Notes under the pieces: model-generated | The model's input: the letters and a program-made list of their open reading frames with translations, nothing else | What the model was told of the DNA's origin: nothing | Database searches by the model: none | Made by a program: the position numbers and the translations under genes | In this document: positions 1-7,346 of the stretch, piece after piece | Position numbering within the stretch: position 1 is the first letter of the stretch | How the letters are laid out: each line of letters opens with the position of its first letter | Origin: Candidatus Rokuibacteriota bacterium | GTDB lineage: Bacteria; Methylomirabilota; Methylomirabilia; Rokubacteriales; JACPHL01 | Length of the DNA: 8,641 nt | Direction: 5' to 3' | Assembly: GCA_016188625.1 (NCBI GenBank) | Contig: JACPHL010000290.1 | Location: forward strand, 1 to 8,641

Positions 1-1286
1 AGCGAGGTGTTGCCGCGGAGGCCGTTGACCTGCGCCCAGCCGGTCATCCCGGACTTGACCTTGTGGCGGAGCATGTACTGGGGGATCATCGTCCGGAACT
101 GCTGGACGAAGTACGGCCGCTCCGGCCGCGGGCCGACCAGGCTCATCTCGCCCCGGAGGACGTTCCAGAGCTGGGGGAGCTCGTCCAGGCTGAAGCGGCG
201 GAGGACCCCCCCCACTCGGGTCCGCCGGGCGTCGTCCGGAGCCGTCCAGACCGGCCCGCTCGCGGCCTCGGCATCCGTCCGCATGGAGCGGAACTTGTAC
301 ATCCAGAACGGCCGCCCGTCGAGCCCCATCCGCTCCTGGCGGTAGATCACCGGCCCCGGGGAGGTCAGCCTGATCGCCAGCGCGATCACCGCGAAGAGGG
401 GCGAGAGGGTGACGAGGGCGAGGGCCGAGGCCGCGAGGTCCAGCGCCCGCTTCGCCACCCGGTTCCACCCGGTGACCGGGCCCTCGGACAGGCTGATGAT
501 GGGGAGCCCGTCCAGCTCCTCCACCGCCGCCTTGAGGGTGATGAACTGGAGGATGTCCGGGATGACCTTGACGTCCACCAGCTCCCCTTCCAGGGCGTTC
601 AGGATCTTGAGCATCTCGGCGTGGGCCTCCAGGGGGAGCGCGATGAAGAGCTGATCAGCCGCCTGGTGCGCCAGGACCTCCTGGACCGCCTCGAACCCTC
701 CCAGGACCTCGCGCCCCTCGACCCGCTCCCCGACCGGACGCCGGTCGTCGAGGAACCCCACCACCCGGAGCCCGAGCTCCGGGTGCCCCCGCAGCCGGTG
801 GGCCACCGCCTGGCCGAGCGGCCCCGCCCCGGCGATGAGGACCCGCCGGACGAACCGGCCGTGGCGCCGGAGGTAGCGGAGCGCCTCCCGGATGGCCAGC
901 CGCTCCCAGAAGACGAGGAGGAGGTCGAGCCCCCAGAAGAGGACGATGACGCCTCGCGAGTAGGAGAAGCCCCGGATGAAGAAGGTCGCCGCCACCAGGA
1001 GGATGGCGGCCAGGGTCACCCCCCGCACCAGGGCGAAGGCCTCGTCGGCCTTCGTCCGCTCCCGGCGGTAGCGGTAGAGCCCCGCGGCGCCCAGGGCGAG
1101 GGCGTGGAGCGGCAGGAGGGGGAGCAGGAGGAAGAGGTAGGGCTCGAGCGGCGGGACGCCCAGGGGAACCGGGAAGAGCCCCAGCGAGAAGCGGAGGGCG
1201 TAGGCGGCCAGGAGGGCCCCGACCGCCGCCAGGGTGTCGCCGGCGAGGAGGGCCAGGAGGAGCCAGAGGCGGCGCTCCTTCAGCAC
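1..1286 (-). CDS. Polyprenyl-phosphate sugar-1-phosphate transferase (WcaJ/PssY-like priming enzyme), C-terminus cut by window edge
   Basis: Starts exopolysaccharide repeat-unit synthesis by moving a sugar-1-phosphate from a nucleotide sugar to undecaprenyl phosphate at the inner membrane. I translated the minus strand by hand; 428 residues are visible and the frame runs off position 1. Hydrophobic helices lie near residues 8-30, 47-70, 90-104 and 113-127. A Rossmann-like middle domain follows ([13 protein letters not shown] from 149; [15 protein letters not shown] from 175). A further hydrophobic segment (285-308) precedes the catalytic bacterial sugar transferase domain: YRQERMG (315-321), YKFRSMR (330-336), Asp368-Glu369 in [20 protein letters not shown], then PRPERP (386-391) and [16 protein letters not shown] at the edge. 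About 40 residues seem missing. The GTG start at 1286-1284 has GGGAG 7 nt upstream and overlaps the preceding gene by 7 nt, suggesting translational coupling. The sugar donated cannot be read from sequence. Confidence 0.95.
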   Translation of the reverse strand, partial: MLKERRLWLLLALLAGDTLAAVGALLAAYALRFSLGLFPVPLGVPPLEPYLFLLLPLLPLHALALGAAGLYRYRRERTKADEAFALVRGVTLAAILLVAATFFIRGFSYSRGVIVLFWGLDLLLVFWERLAIREALRYLRRHGRFVRRVLIAGAGPLGQAVAHRLRGHPELGLRVVGFLDDRRPVGERVEGREVLGGFEAVQEVLAHQAADQLFIALPLEAHAEMLKILNALEGELVDVKVIPDILQFITLKAAVEELDGLPIISLSEGPVTGWNRVAKRALDLAASALALVTLSPLFAVIALAIRLTSPGPVIYRQERMGLDGRPFWMYKFRSMRTDAEAASGPVWTAPDDARRTRVGGVLRRFSLDELPQLWNVLRGEMSLVGPRPERPYFVQQFRTMIPQYMLRHKVKSGMTGWAQVNGLRGNTS

Positions 1287-2392
1287 CGCACCGCTCCCGC
1301 GCCTCGGTGACGCGCGAGGCACTCCTCGACGTAAGCGGCCATCTCCCCGAGGAAACGCTCCTGGCGGAAGCGGAGGGCGTGGGCCCGGATCTTGTCGGCG
1401 TCGAAGCCGGTCAGCTCGAAGCGGCGGAGGGCGTCGATGAGCGACTCGGGAGTCTGCTCGGCGAAGAAGAGCCCGGTGACCCCGTCCAGCGAGGTCTCCA
1501 GGAGCGCGCCGCGGGCGTAGCCGATCACGGGCCGGCCCGCCGCCATGGCCTCCAGGGGCGCGATCCCGAACTCCTCCTCCGCCGGAAAGACGAAGGCCCG
1601 GCACCGGGCGTACTGCTCGGCGAGAACGCGGTCGTCCTGCCAGCCGAGGAAGCTCACCGTGGGCCCGGCGAGCCGCCGCAGGCGGGCCGCCTCGGCGCCG
1701 TCCCCGATGACCCGGAGCGGCCAGCGGAGCCGGGTGAAGGCCTCGACGGCGACGTCGAGGCGCTTGTAGGGAGCCAAGGCCGAGACGATGAGGAAGAAGT
1801 CCTCGGGCGGGCGCCCATCGGGGACGAAGCGGGCGGTCCGGACCGGCGGGTAGATGACCCGGGCCTCGCGCCCCCAGTGACGCCGGATGCGCTCGGCGAC
1901 GTGGTGGGAGATGCACGCCAGGAAGCCGGGGCGCTGGCCGGCCGCCCGGTCCCACCGCTTCAGCCGGTCCAGGAGCGGCGCCAGCGCCAGGCGCCCGAGC
2001 GGCCCGGCGCCCGCCAGGTAGGTCTCCCGGAGGTCCCAGGCGTAGCGCATCGGGGTGAAGCAGTAGCCGATGTGGCAGGTCGCGGGCGGGGTCCTGGCCC
2101 CGATGGCGACGCAGTGGCTGGTCGAGATCACCAGGTCGAACCCCGAGAGATCGAACCGCTCGACCGCGGCGGGGAAGAGCGGCAGGTAGTGGCGGAAGCG
2201 CCGCGGGGCCAGGGGCAGGCGCTGGATGAAGGAGCTCCGGATCGGGCGCGCCTCAAGGGAAGGGGTCAGGCGATGGGGCCGGTGGACGAGGGTGAAGAGG
2301 GTCGCCTCCGGGAAGAGGGTGACGAGCGCCTCGAGGACCCGCTCGCCCCCCCGCATCCCGGTGAGCCAGTCATGGACCAGGGCGACCCGCAT
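1280..2392 (-). CDS. GT4 family glycosyltransferase, WbaZ-like
   Basis: A predicted cytoplasmic GT-B fold retaining glycosyltransferase of 370 residues that adds a sugar to the lipid-linked polysaccharide intermediate. The N-terminus RVALVHDWLTGMRGGERVLE (2-21) is the typical opening of the WbaZ-like branch of GT4. FFLIVSALAPYKRLDVAVEAF (from 199) carries the phosphate-contacting Lys210-Arg211 region. The family EX7E motif is Glu273 to Glu281 in EEFGIAPLEAMA, followed by GRPVIGYARGALLET, which contacts the nucleotide sugar. Length is normal and no damage is visible. The ATG at 2392 follows the preceding stop after 3 nt, with GAGGG just upstream. This gene differs clearly from the other three glycosyltransferases of the operon, which share another N-terminal signature. 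Mannose is a common donor in the branch, but donor and linkage here are unknown. An internal promoter near 2519-2547 may transcribe this gene separately. Confidence 0.95.
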   Translation of the reverse strand: MRVALVHDWLTGMRGGERVLEALVTLFPEATLFTLVHRPHRLTPSLEARPIRSSFIQRLPLAPRRFRHYLPLFPAAVERFDLSGFDLVISTSHCVAIGARTPPATCHIGYCFTPMRYAWDLRETYLAGAGPLGRLALAPLLDRLKRWDRAAGQRPGFLACISHHVAERIRRHWGREARVIYPPVRTARFVPDGRPPEDFFLIVSALAPYKRLDVAVEAFTRLRWPLRVIGDGAEAARLRRLAGPTVSFLGWQDDRVLAEQYARCRAFVFPAEEEFGIAPLEAMAAGRPVIGYARGALLETSLDGVTGLFFAEQTPESLIDALRRFELTGFDADKIRAHALRFRQERFLGEMAAYVEECLARHRGAGAVRC

Positions 2393-2395
2393 CGC

Positions 2396-3502
2396 TCACC
2401 CTCGCGCCTCCCTGTACACGGCCGCCGTCGCCTCGGCCACCCGACGCCACGAGAACGTCCGCGCCCGCGCGAGCCCGCGCGCCCGAAGCTCATCCCGCAG
2501 GGACAAATCAACCAAGAGATTATACAAAGCGGCCCTCAGGGCGTCAACGTTGGTGGGATCCACTAAAAGCCCCGCCTCGCCGACGACCTCCGGCAGGCCG
2601 CCCCGATCCGTCGCCACGACCGGCGTCCCCGTGGCCATGGCCTCCAGCGCGGGGAGCCCGAACCCCTCCCAGAGCGAGGGGAGGACGAGGAGCTCGGCCC
2701 CCTGGTAGAGGACCGGCATCGTCTCCTCCGCGATCACGCCCAGGACCCGCACCCGCTCCCCGAGGCCGCGCCCGCCCACCTCCCGCTCCACGCCGGGGCG
2801 GGCTCGCTCCGGGGTCCCGGCCAGGACCAGCCGGCCGAGCTTCGGGTCCAGGCCGGCGAAGGCATCGAGGAGGCGCGGGAGGTTCTTGTGGGGCTTCGGG
2901 TTCCCCACGAACAGGAGATACGGCCGCTCGAGCCCGAGCCGGGCGAGCGCGGCGTCCAGGGCCGCGGGGTCCGCGGCCGGGCGGAACCGCCCGTCCACCC
3001 CGTTGGGGATCACGCGGACCTTCCCGGGCGACGCGCCCAGGCGCTCGGCCAGGTCCCTGGCCGTCGCCTCGGAGACCGCGATGATGCGGCGGGCCGACCG
3101 GACCGCGATCCGGAACATCACCCGGGCGTAGAGAGGCGCGAGCGGCGAGGGGAGCTGGTCCGGGAACCGGAGGTGGATGAGGTCGTGGATCGTGACCACG
3201 GCGGGGCAGGGGCGCAGGGGGGGGAGCACGTAGTGGGGAGCGTGGAAGAGGCTCAGGCGGTGACGGGCCATCTGGAGCGGGAGGGCAAGGAGCTCGCGCG
3301 CCGAGTAGGGGGCCGAGCCCTCGACCGCCAGGGTGACACCCGGACGCCCGCCCAGCGGGGAGCCGTGGCGCGCCGCCTCCGTGGGAAGGTAGACCACCAG
3401 CTCCTCCGGGCTCCCCAGGGCCGGGAGCTCCTGGAGCAGGCCGCGGAGATAGGTGCCGATCCCGAAGTCGTGGAGCTTCCGCGCATCGAGACCGACCCTC
3501 AT
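2396..3502 (-). CDS. GT4 family glycosyltransferase, MtfB-like (third of three operon paralogues)
   Basis: A predicted GT-B glycosyltransferase of 368 residues acting in polysaccharide repeat-unit assembly on the cytoplasmic face of the membrane. The N-terminus MRVGLDARKLHDFGIGTYLR contains the glycine-rich start seen in MtfB-like GT4 enzymes. VVTIHDLIHLRFP (102-114) and IIAVSEATARDL (140-151) follow. The donor half begins at YLLFVGNPKPHKNLPRLLDAF (195-215), and the EX7E motif is Glu279 to Glu287 in EGFGLPALEAMATGTPVVA. It ends with the GLARARTFSWRRVAEAT motif shared with its paralogues at 3499-4638 and 6094-7206. The ATG overlaps the previous stop as ATGA (3499-3502). Codons for residues 312-339 are unusually AT-rich (11 of 28 end in A or T, plus three TTG) and embed a promoter-like sequence. 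Protein sequence there (YNLLVDLSL) also departs from the usual RLLEDPALR-type consensus. The sugar specificity is unknown. Confidence 0.95.
   Translation of the reverse strand: MRVGLDARKLHDFGIGTYLRGLLQELPALGSPEELVVYLPTEAARHGSPLGGRPGVTLAVEGSAPYSARELLALPLQMARHRLSLFHAPHYVLPPLRPCPAVVTIHDLIHLRFPDQLPSPLAPLYARVMFRIAVRSARRIIAVSEATARDLAERLGASPGKVRVIPNGVDGRFRPAADPAALDAALARLGLERPYLLFVGNPKPHKNLPRLLDAFAGLDPKLGRLVLAGTPERARPGVEREVGGRGLGERVRVLGVIAEETMPVLYQGAELLVLPSLWEGFGLPALEAMATGTPVVATDRGGLPEVVGEAGLLVDPTNVDALRAALYNLLVDLSLRDELRARGLARARTFSWRRVAEATAAVYREARG
2519..2547 (-). promoter_or_regulatory. Predicted internal sigma-70-type promoter inside a glycosyltransferase gene
   Basis: Read on the minus strand, TTGACG (2547-2542) is followed after exactly 17 nt by a perfect TATAAT (2524-2519). 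It lies within codons 319-328 of the glycosyltransferase gene, and TATAAT supplies its Tyr327-Asn328 codons. Transcription would begin near 2512 and run into the WbaZ-like glycosyltransferase and the priming sugar transferase, with a leader of about 120 nt. The surrounding stretch (2486-2569) is the only clearly AT-rich patch within the operon's coding sequence. The match is seen directly; that it works as a promoter is inference. Confidence 0.55.
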
Positions 3503-4638
3503 GCCCGCCCCCGGCGATGGACCTGCTGGTAGACTTCCCGGGTCTGGATCGCCACCCGCTCCCAGGAGAAGGCCCGGCTCCGCGCGAGCCCGCGGGCCGT
3601 CAACTCGGCGCGGAGTACGGCCTCGGTCAGGACGCGGTGGAGGGCCTCGGCGATCGCCTCGACCTGGTAGGGCGGGACCAGGAGCGCGGCGTCACCCGCC
3701 ACCTCCGGGATCGAGCCGGAGGCCCCGGCGACGACGGGCACCCCGCAGGCCATGGCCTCCAGGACCGGGAGCCCGAACCCTTCGTAGATGGAGGGGAACG
3801 CGAAGGCCTCGGCCATGGAGTAGACCGCAGGGAGGTCCTCCGGGGCGACGTAGCCGGTGAAGATCACCTCCTGCTGGAGGCCGAGCCGCTCGACGGCCTG
3901 GAAGATCGGCCGATAGAGCCACCCCCTCTTGCCGGCCAGGACCAGGCGGTGCGGGAGACGGACGCGCCTCCGGAGCAGGGCGTAGGCCTCGATCAGCCGG
4001 ACCAGGTTCTTCCGGGGCTCGAGGTTGCCGACGAAGAGGATGTAGGGCCCCTCGAGCCGATAGCTCCGCCGGACCGCCTCGAGCCGCGCGGGGTCGCGGA
4101 CCGGCTCGTACCCGGTGCCGAGGGCCGCGTGGATGGTCCGGATCTTCTCCGGCGGCACCCCGAGCTGCCGTACCAGATCCTCGCGGGTCGCCTCGGAGTC
4201 GGCGATGATCCGGTCGGCCGAGCGGACCGAGAGCCGGGTCATCCAGCGCATGTAGATCCCGTACTTGGTCGGGACCGTCTCCGGGAAGAGGAAGGCGACC
4301 AGGTCGTGGATCGTGACCACCGTGCGATAGCCGAGCTTGAGGAGCGGGAGGAAGACCGCCGGCCCGTGGTAGAGGTCCGCCCCGAGGGCGGCGAGCCGGA
4401 AGGGGAGGTAGGAGGACTGCCAGAGATCCCCCACCAGGTGATTCTCGAAGGAGATCCGGGTCACCCACGGGGAGAAGTTGGGCTGGCGGATCCCGGGATC
4501 GGGGCCGTCGCTCACCGTGAGGTAGGTGTAGCGGGTCGTGGGGTCGATGGCGGCCAGGGCCCGGAGGAGGTGCTGGGTGTAGAGCCCGATCCCGGACTGG
4601 AGACGGGAGATGTAGCGAGCATCCACCACCACGTGCAT
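3499..4638 (-). CDS. GT4 family glycosyltransferase, MtfB-like (second of three operon paralogues)
   Basis: A predicted GT-B retaining glycosyltransferase of 379 residues for polysaccharide chain assembly. MHVVVDARYISRLQSGIGLY at the N-terminus holds the family's GIG acceptor-side loop. VVTIHDLVAFLFPE (107-120) and RIIADSEATREDLVRQLG (143-160) follow. YILFVGNLEPRKNLVRLIEAY (199-219) opens the donor domain, and EX7E runs from Glu286 to Glu294 in EGFGLPVLEAMACGVPVVAG. It ends with GLARSRAFSWERVAIQT. The frame is open upstream to 4950, but that extension is low-complexity Arg/Ser/Pro sequence opposite the flippase gene. The ATG at 4638 starts the family motif and has GAGGGG about 5 nt upstream, so I use it. 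It begins 10 nt after the flippase stop, and its own stop overlaps the next ATG. Donor and acceptor are unknown. Confidence 0.95.
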   Translation of the reverse strand: MHVVVDARYISRLQSGIGLYTQHLLRALAAIDPTTRYTYLTVSDGPDPGIRQPNFSPWVTRISFENHLVGDLWQSSYLPFRLAALGADLYHGPAVFLPLLKLGYRTVVTIHDLVAFLFPETVPTKYGIYMRWMTRLSVRSADRIIADSEATREDLVRQLGVPPEKIRTIHAALGTGYEPVRDPARLEAVRRSYRLEGPYILFVGNLEPRKNLVRLIEAYALLRRRVRLPHRLVLAGKRGWLYRPIFQAVERLGLQQEVIFTGYVAPEDLPAVYSMAEAFAFPSIYEGFGLPVLEAMACGVPVVAGASGSIPEVAGDAALLVPPYQVEAIAEALHRVLTEAVLRAELTARGLARSRAFSWERVAIQTREVYQQVHRRGRA

Positions 4639-4648
4639 CAGGGCCCCC

Positions 4649-6097
4649 TCACGACCGGCCGCCCCGGGCGAAAAGGACCTCCCGGAGGAGGCCCCACTCC
4701 TCGCGCGAGAAGATCCTGAGCGCCACCAGGCAGGCGCCGTAGACGGCGAGGGCCAGGGAGACCCTGGCGGTCCAGGGCAGGGGGTTGACGAGGCCGAGGG
4801 CCCCGACCGCCGCCAACCCGGCCAGGAACGGCTTGACCGCGCCCCAGGAGACCGCGAAGGCCGGCCGGACCAGGGCGCCGAGCGCGAGGACGCAGAGGAG
4901 CGCCAGGACCCCCTCGGTGAGGAGCACGCCGAGGCCCCCGCCCGCGGCACCCCAGCGCGCGACCAGCGCCGGGGTCAGGAGGAGGCTGACCCCGAGCCCG
5001 GCGGCGGTCAGCCCCAGGAGGAGGCGTGGCCGGTCGAGGGCCAGGAAGACGAAGAGGAAGAAGTAGGTGAGGAATCCGAAGGGCGTGGACCAGCCGAGGA
5101 GCTGGAGCGCCGGGACGGCCGGGAGATAGGCCGCCCCGTAGAAGAGCGTCACGAGCGGGCCGGCGCCGAAGCCCAAGACGATGGCCAGGGGGAGGCTCAC
5201 GATCAAAAGCCCCCGCACGGACTGGGCCAGGGCGCCCCGGAAGCGCTCGCCGGCCGGGTCGGAGCTGGCCAGGACGGGGAAGAGGGCGGCGGCGAAGGCG
5301 GCCGGGACCAGATCGAGGGCCTCGAGGATCCGGGCCGCGGCCCCGAAGAAGCCGGCCTCCGTCTCCCCCCGGAGGAGCGCCACTGCCAGCGGCGCCACCC
5401 GCCGGGCCGCGAAGGCCAGGAGGAACGCCACGGCCACCGGCCAGATCGTCGCGCCGAGCCGCCAGGCCTCGGCACCGGCCCAGCCCCAGGTGAAGGTCCC
5501 GAAGCGCCGCGCCAGGCGGAGGCCGAGGGCGAGCGTCACGGCCGCCGCGGCCACGTAGGCGAGGGTGAGGCCCAGGAGATGCCACCCCGCCCAGAGGGCC
5601 AGCCCGCCGAGGCCGATGAGGGCGACCTTCCCCGCCAGGCGCAGGGCCAGCTCGTACTCGAGCCGGCCGAAGGCGGTGAAGACCGCGACCACCAGCTCCA
5701 CCAGCGACTGCAGGAGCACGTACGCCGTCAGGAGGTAGACCGCCCAGGTGGTGTCCCAGGCCCGGCCGGTCAGGAGGGGGAGGGCCAGCAGGGCCAGGAC
5801 GATGGGGCCGGCCAGGCCCGCCTTGAAGGTGAGCGCCGCGGTCCACTGGCGGGGCGCCCGGCCGGGGTCGCGGGCGACCTCCCGGATGAACAGGGGGTGG
5901 AGCCCGAGGTCGAGGGCGGCCCCGAAGAGGGTGACGAGGGCGTAGGCGAAGGTGAACTTCCCGAACCCCTCCGGCGCGAGGGTCCGGGCCACGACCATGA
6001 AGAACAGGACGCTCAGGAGGCGGGTCAGGACCTCGGCGGTGGTCTTGGCGAGGAGGTTCCGGGCGATCTGCCGGAGGGTCCCGGTGGCGCGGGTCAT
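4649..6097 (-). CDS. Wzx/MATE-like polysaccharide flippase, oligosaccharide transporter
   Basis: A predicted inner-membrane protein of 482 residues that would flip the undecaprenyl-linked repeat unit to the periplasm. It opens with LRQIARNLLAKTTAEVLTRL (8-27), then LLSVLFFMVVARTLAPEGFGKFTFA (27-51) and LGLHPLFIREVARDPGR (64-80), which is typical of the polysaccharide-type flippase N-terminus. The rest is mostly hydrophobic helices, about 12-14 in number (for example 96-109, 155-170, 176-195, 219-240, 297-315, 338-353, 358-379, 389-413, 421-437). The frame extends upstream to 7036, but that part is a shadow of the adjacent glycosyltransferase. The ATG at 6097 overlaps that gene's stop as ATGA (6094-6097), indicating translational coupling. 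Its position among glycosyltransferases and a priming transferase favours Wzx-type export over a multidrug role. The transported sugar is unknown. Confidence 0.93.
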   Translation of the reverse strand: MTRATGTLRQIARNLLAKTTAEVLTRLLSVLFFMVVARTLAPEGFGKFTFAYALVTLFGAALDLGLHPLFIREVARDPGRAPRQWTAALTFKAGLAGPIVLALLALPLLTGRAWDTTWAVYLLTAYVLLQSLVELVVAVFTAFGRLEYELALRLAGKVALIGLGGLALWAGWHLLGLTLAYVAAAAVTLALGLRLARRFGTFTWGWAGAEAWRLGATIWPVAVAFLLAFAARRVAPLAVALLRGETEAGFFGAAARILEALDLVPAAFAAALFPVLASSDPAGERFRGALAQSVRGLLIVSLPLAIVLGFGAGPLVTLFYGAAYLPAVPALQLLGWSTPFGFLTYFFLFVFLALDRPRLLLGLTAAGLGVSLLLTPALVARWGAAGGGLGVLLTEGVLALLCVLALGALVRPAFAVSWGAVKPFLAGLAAVGALGLVNPLPWTARVSLALAVYGACLVALRIFSREEWGLLREVLFARGGRS

Positions 6098-7206
6098 GCC
6101 GCCACCGCGCGGTAGACCGCCAGGGTCTCCTCGGCGGTCCGCCGCCACGAGAAGCGCCGCGCCCGCTCGAGCCCCCGGGCCCGGAGCCGCTCCCTGAGGC
6201 CGGGGTCGCCCACCAGGACGGCCAGGGCGTCGGCCAGGGGCCCCGCCTCCGGCTCGACCAGGAGCCCCGCGTCCCCGATCAGCTCCGGGAGGGCCCCCCT
6301 GGCCGAGGCGACGACCGGCGCGCCCGAGGCGATCGCCTCGAGCGCGGGGAGCCCGAACCCCTCCCAGAGGGAGGGGAAGACGAAGCCGAGGGCGAGGCTG
6401 TAGAGTCCGGGGAGGTCGGCCTCGGGGACCGGGCCGAGGAACCGCACCGCCCCGTCGAGCCCGAGTCGCTGGACCCGGCGCGGCAGGCCCTCGGTATCCC
6501 AGCCGCCCGCCCCCGCGATGACGAGCTCGATCCCGGCCGGGGCCTGCCCCCCGCGCCGGAGGAGGGCGAAGGCCTCGAGCAGGATGGGGAGGTTCTTCTT
6601 GGGCTCCAGGAGCCCGACGAAGAGCAGGTACTCCCCGGGGAGGGCGTAGCGCTCCCGCAGGGCCTGGCGGAGGGCCGGCGCCTCGAGCGGCCGGAACTGC
6701 TCGCCGACCGCCTGAGGGACGACCACGACCTTGGCCGGGGAGATCCGGAAGCGGTCGAGGGTCTCCCGGCGCGTGGCCTCGGAGACGGCGATGATCCGAT
6801 CCGCCCGCCGGAGGGCGCCCCCGATGAGGAGCCGGAAGGCGACGCGGTGCCGCCAGGGGGTGAGGGCCGGGAAGGTCAGCGGGATCAGGTCGTGCACGGT
6901 CGTGACCAGCCGGAGCCGCCGGGACCGGGGGAGCTCGAAGCCGGTGAGGCTGTGGTAGCAGTCCACCGGCTCCCGGGCCAGGGCGCGGGGGAGGCTCCAG
7001 AGCGACCAGACCAGACGGTGGGGGCCGCCCAGGCACCGCTGCGTGATCCGCGGGGAGGCCGGGATGGCCTCGAGGGGGGCGTCGGTGAAGAGGACCAGCT
7101 CCTCGTCGCCCGGAAGACCGGCGAGCGCCGTCACCAGCTGCCGGGTGTACCGGGCGATCCCGCTCCGGGGTTCGCCCATCAGCCTGGCATCAAGACCGAT
7201 CCTCAT
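6094..7206 (-). CDS. GT4 family glycosyltransferase, MtfB-like (first gene of the leftward operon)
   Basis: A predicted GT-B glycosyltransferase of 370 residues and the first gene of the leftward polysaccharide operon in this window. MRIGLDARLMGEPRSGIARY starts the protein. VTTVHDLIPLTFPALTP (101-117) and RIIAVSEATRRETLDRF (137-153) follow. The donor domain starts at YLLFVGLLEPKKNLPILLEAF (193-213), and EX7E spans Glu282 to Glu290 in EGFGLPALEAIASGAPVVAS. The C-terminal GLERARRFSWRRTAEETLAVY matches the two downstream paralogues. The ATG at 7206 is the only plausible start: no ATG or GTG lies in frame within about 45 nt upstream. The Shine-Dalgarno is poor, with GAAGAGG only 2 nt and AAGGA about 12 nt upstream. 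Sugar specificity cannot be inferred. Confidence 0.95.
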   Translation of the reverse strand: MRIGLDARLMGEPRSGIARYTRQLVTALAGLPGDEELVLFTDAPLEAIPASPRITQRCLGGPHRLVWSLWSLPRALAREPVDCYHSLTGFELPRSRRLRLVTTVHDLIPLTFPALTPWRHRVAFRLLIGGALRRADRIIAVSEATRRETLDRFRISPAKVVVVPQAVGEQFRPLEAPALRQALRERYALPGEYLLFVGLLEPKKNLPILLEAFALLRRGGQAPAGIELVIAGAGGWDTEGLPRRVQRLGLDGAVRFLGPVPEADLPGLYSLALGFVFPSLWEGFGLPALEAIASGAPVVASARGALPELIGDAGLLVEPEAGPLADALAVLVGDPGLRERLRARGLERARRFSWRRTAEETLAVYRAVAA

Positions 7207-7265
7207 AACCTCTTCGATTCCTTGGCTTTTCCGCCCCAGTCCAGCGCCGCGCCTCCCCCTCCCAC

Positions 7266-7289
7266 AAGGAGAACCCGAAGTTTCCCCTT
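7266..7289. repeat. Imperfect inverted repeat abutting the -35 box
   Basis: Arms AAGGAGAA (7266-7273) and TTCCCCTT (7282-7289) pair at 7 of 8 positions around an 8-nt centre. The right arm ends inside the TTGACT box of the predicted rightward promoter, so it could be an operator. Length and perfection are modest for GC-rich DNA, and no regulator is encoded in the window, so this is a weak call. Confidence 0.3.
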
Positions 7290-7313
7290 GACTCGATCGG
7301 GATATGTGATAAT
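7288..7313 (+). promoter_or_regulatory. Predicted promoter of the rhodanese-MoeB gene
   Basis: TTGACT (7288-7293) resembles a -35 box. TGTGATAAT (7305-7313) is an extended -10 element, a TG dinucleotide one base before GATAAT. The 14-nt spacer is short, but extended -10 promoters depend less on the -35 box. Transcription would start near 7319-7321 and give a leader of about 27 nt ending in the ribosome binding site. Confidence 0.5.
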
Positions 7314-7332
7314 TTGACGCCTGTCATCTGCC

Positions 7333-7342
7333 GAGGAGGGGG
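7333..7342 (+). promoter_or_regulatory. Strong Shine-Dalgarno that fixes the ATG at 7347
   Basis: GAGGAGGGGG ends 4 nt before the ATG at 7347. It rules out the upstream in-frame TTG at 7314, which would add 11 residues translated across the Shine-Dalgarno itself. Starting at 7347 gives MKTFREMVAEAKQ, a sensible N-terminus for a rhodanese domain. Confidence 0.85.
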
Positions 7343-7346
7343 TGCC

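Larger units (their letters stand above)
7207..7346. other. 140-bp divergent intergenic region
   Basis: This is the only non-coding gap of any size and separates the leftward polysaccharide operon from the rightward rhodanese-MoeB gene. It is AT-richer than the flanks around 7302-7317. On the plus strand it holds a good promoter candidate, a dyad next to it and a strong ribosome binding site. For the leftward operon I found no convincing pair of -35 and -10 boxes, so its promoter remains unlocated. No small gene or RNA gene is evident. Confidence 0.8.

Noticed and set aside
206-213. Run of eight C residues in the sugar transferase gene as a phase-variation tract
   Set aside because: The run fits in-frame codons of a conserved stretch (RVGGVLRR), and such runs are common by chance in GC-rich coding DNA; no other evidence of slippage.
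63-1310. Long plus-strand open frame of 415 codons opposite the sugar transferase
   Set aside because: Its translation is low-complexity Glu/Pro/Arg/Gly sequence with no domain, and the opposite strand encodes a clear sugar transferase. It is a GC-rich shadow frame.
1307-2566. Plus-strand open frame of 419 codons opposite two glycosyltransferase genes
   Set aside because: It spans two real genes and their junction, has biased Glu/Pro/Arg/Gly composition and no recognisable motif.
3517-4719. Plus-strand open frame of 400 codons
   Set aside because: Shadow of the glycosyltransferase at 3499-4638 and the flippase 3' end; no fold or motif is visible.
4639-4950. N-terminal extension of the glycosyltransferase frame to 4950
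   Set aside because: The extension is Ser/Arg/Pro-rich and overlaps the flippase coding sequence out of frame. The ATG at 4638 starts the family motif and has its own ribosome binding site.
6098-7036. N-terminal extension of the flippase frame to 7036
   Set aside because: It lies wholly within the preceding glycosyltransferase in another frame and is Pro/Gly/Arg low-complexity; the ATGA overlap at 6094-6097 marks the true start.
7296-7320. Minus-strand promoter for the polysaccharide operon using the AT-rich island
   Set aside because: AATTAT and CATATC are possible -10 boxes, but neither has an acceptable -35 box at 16-18 nt, so no call was made.
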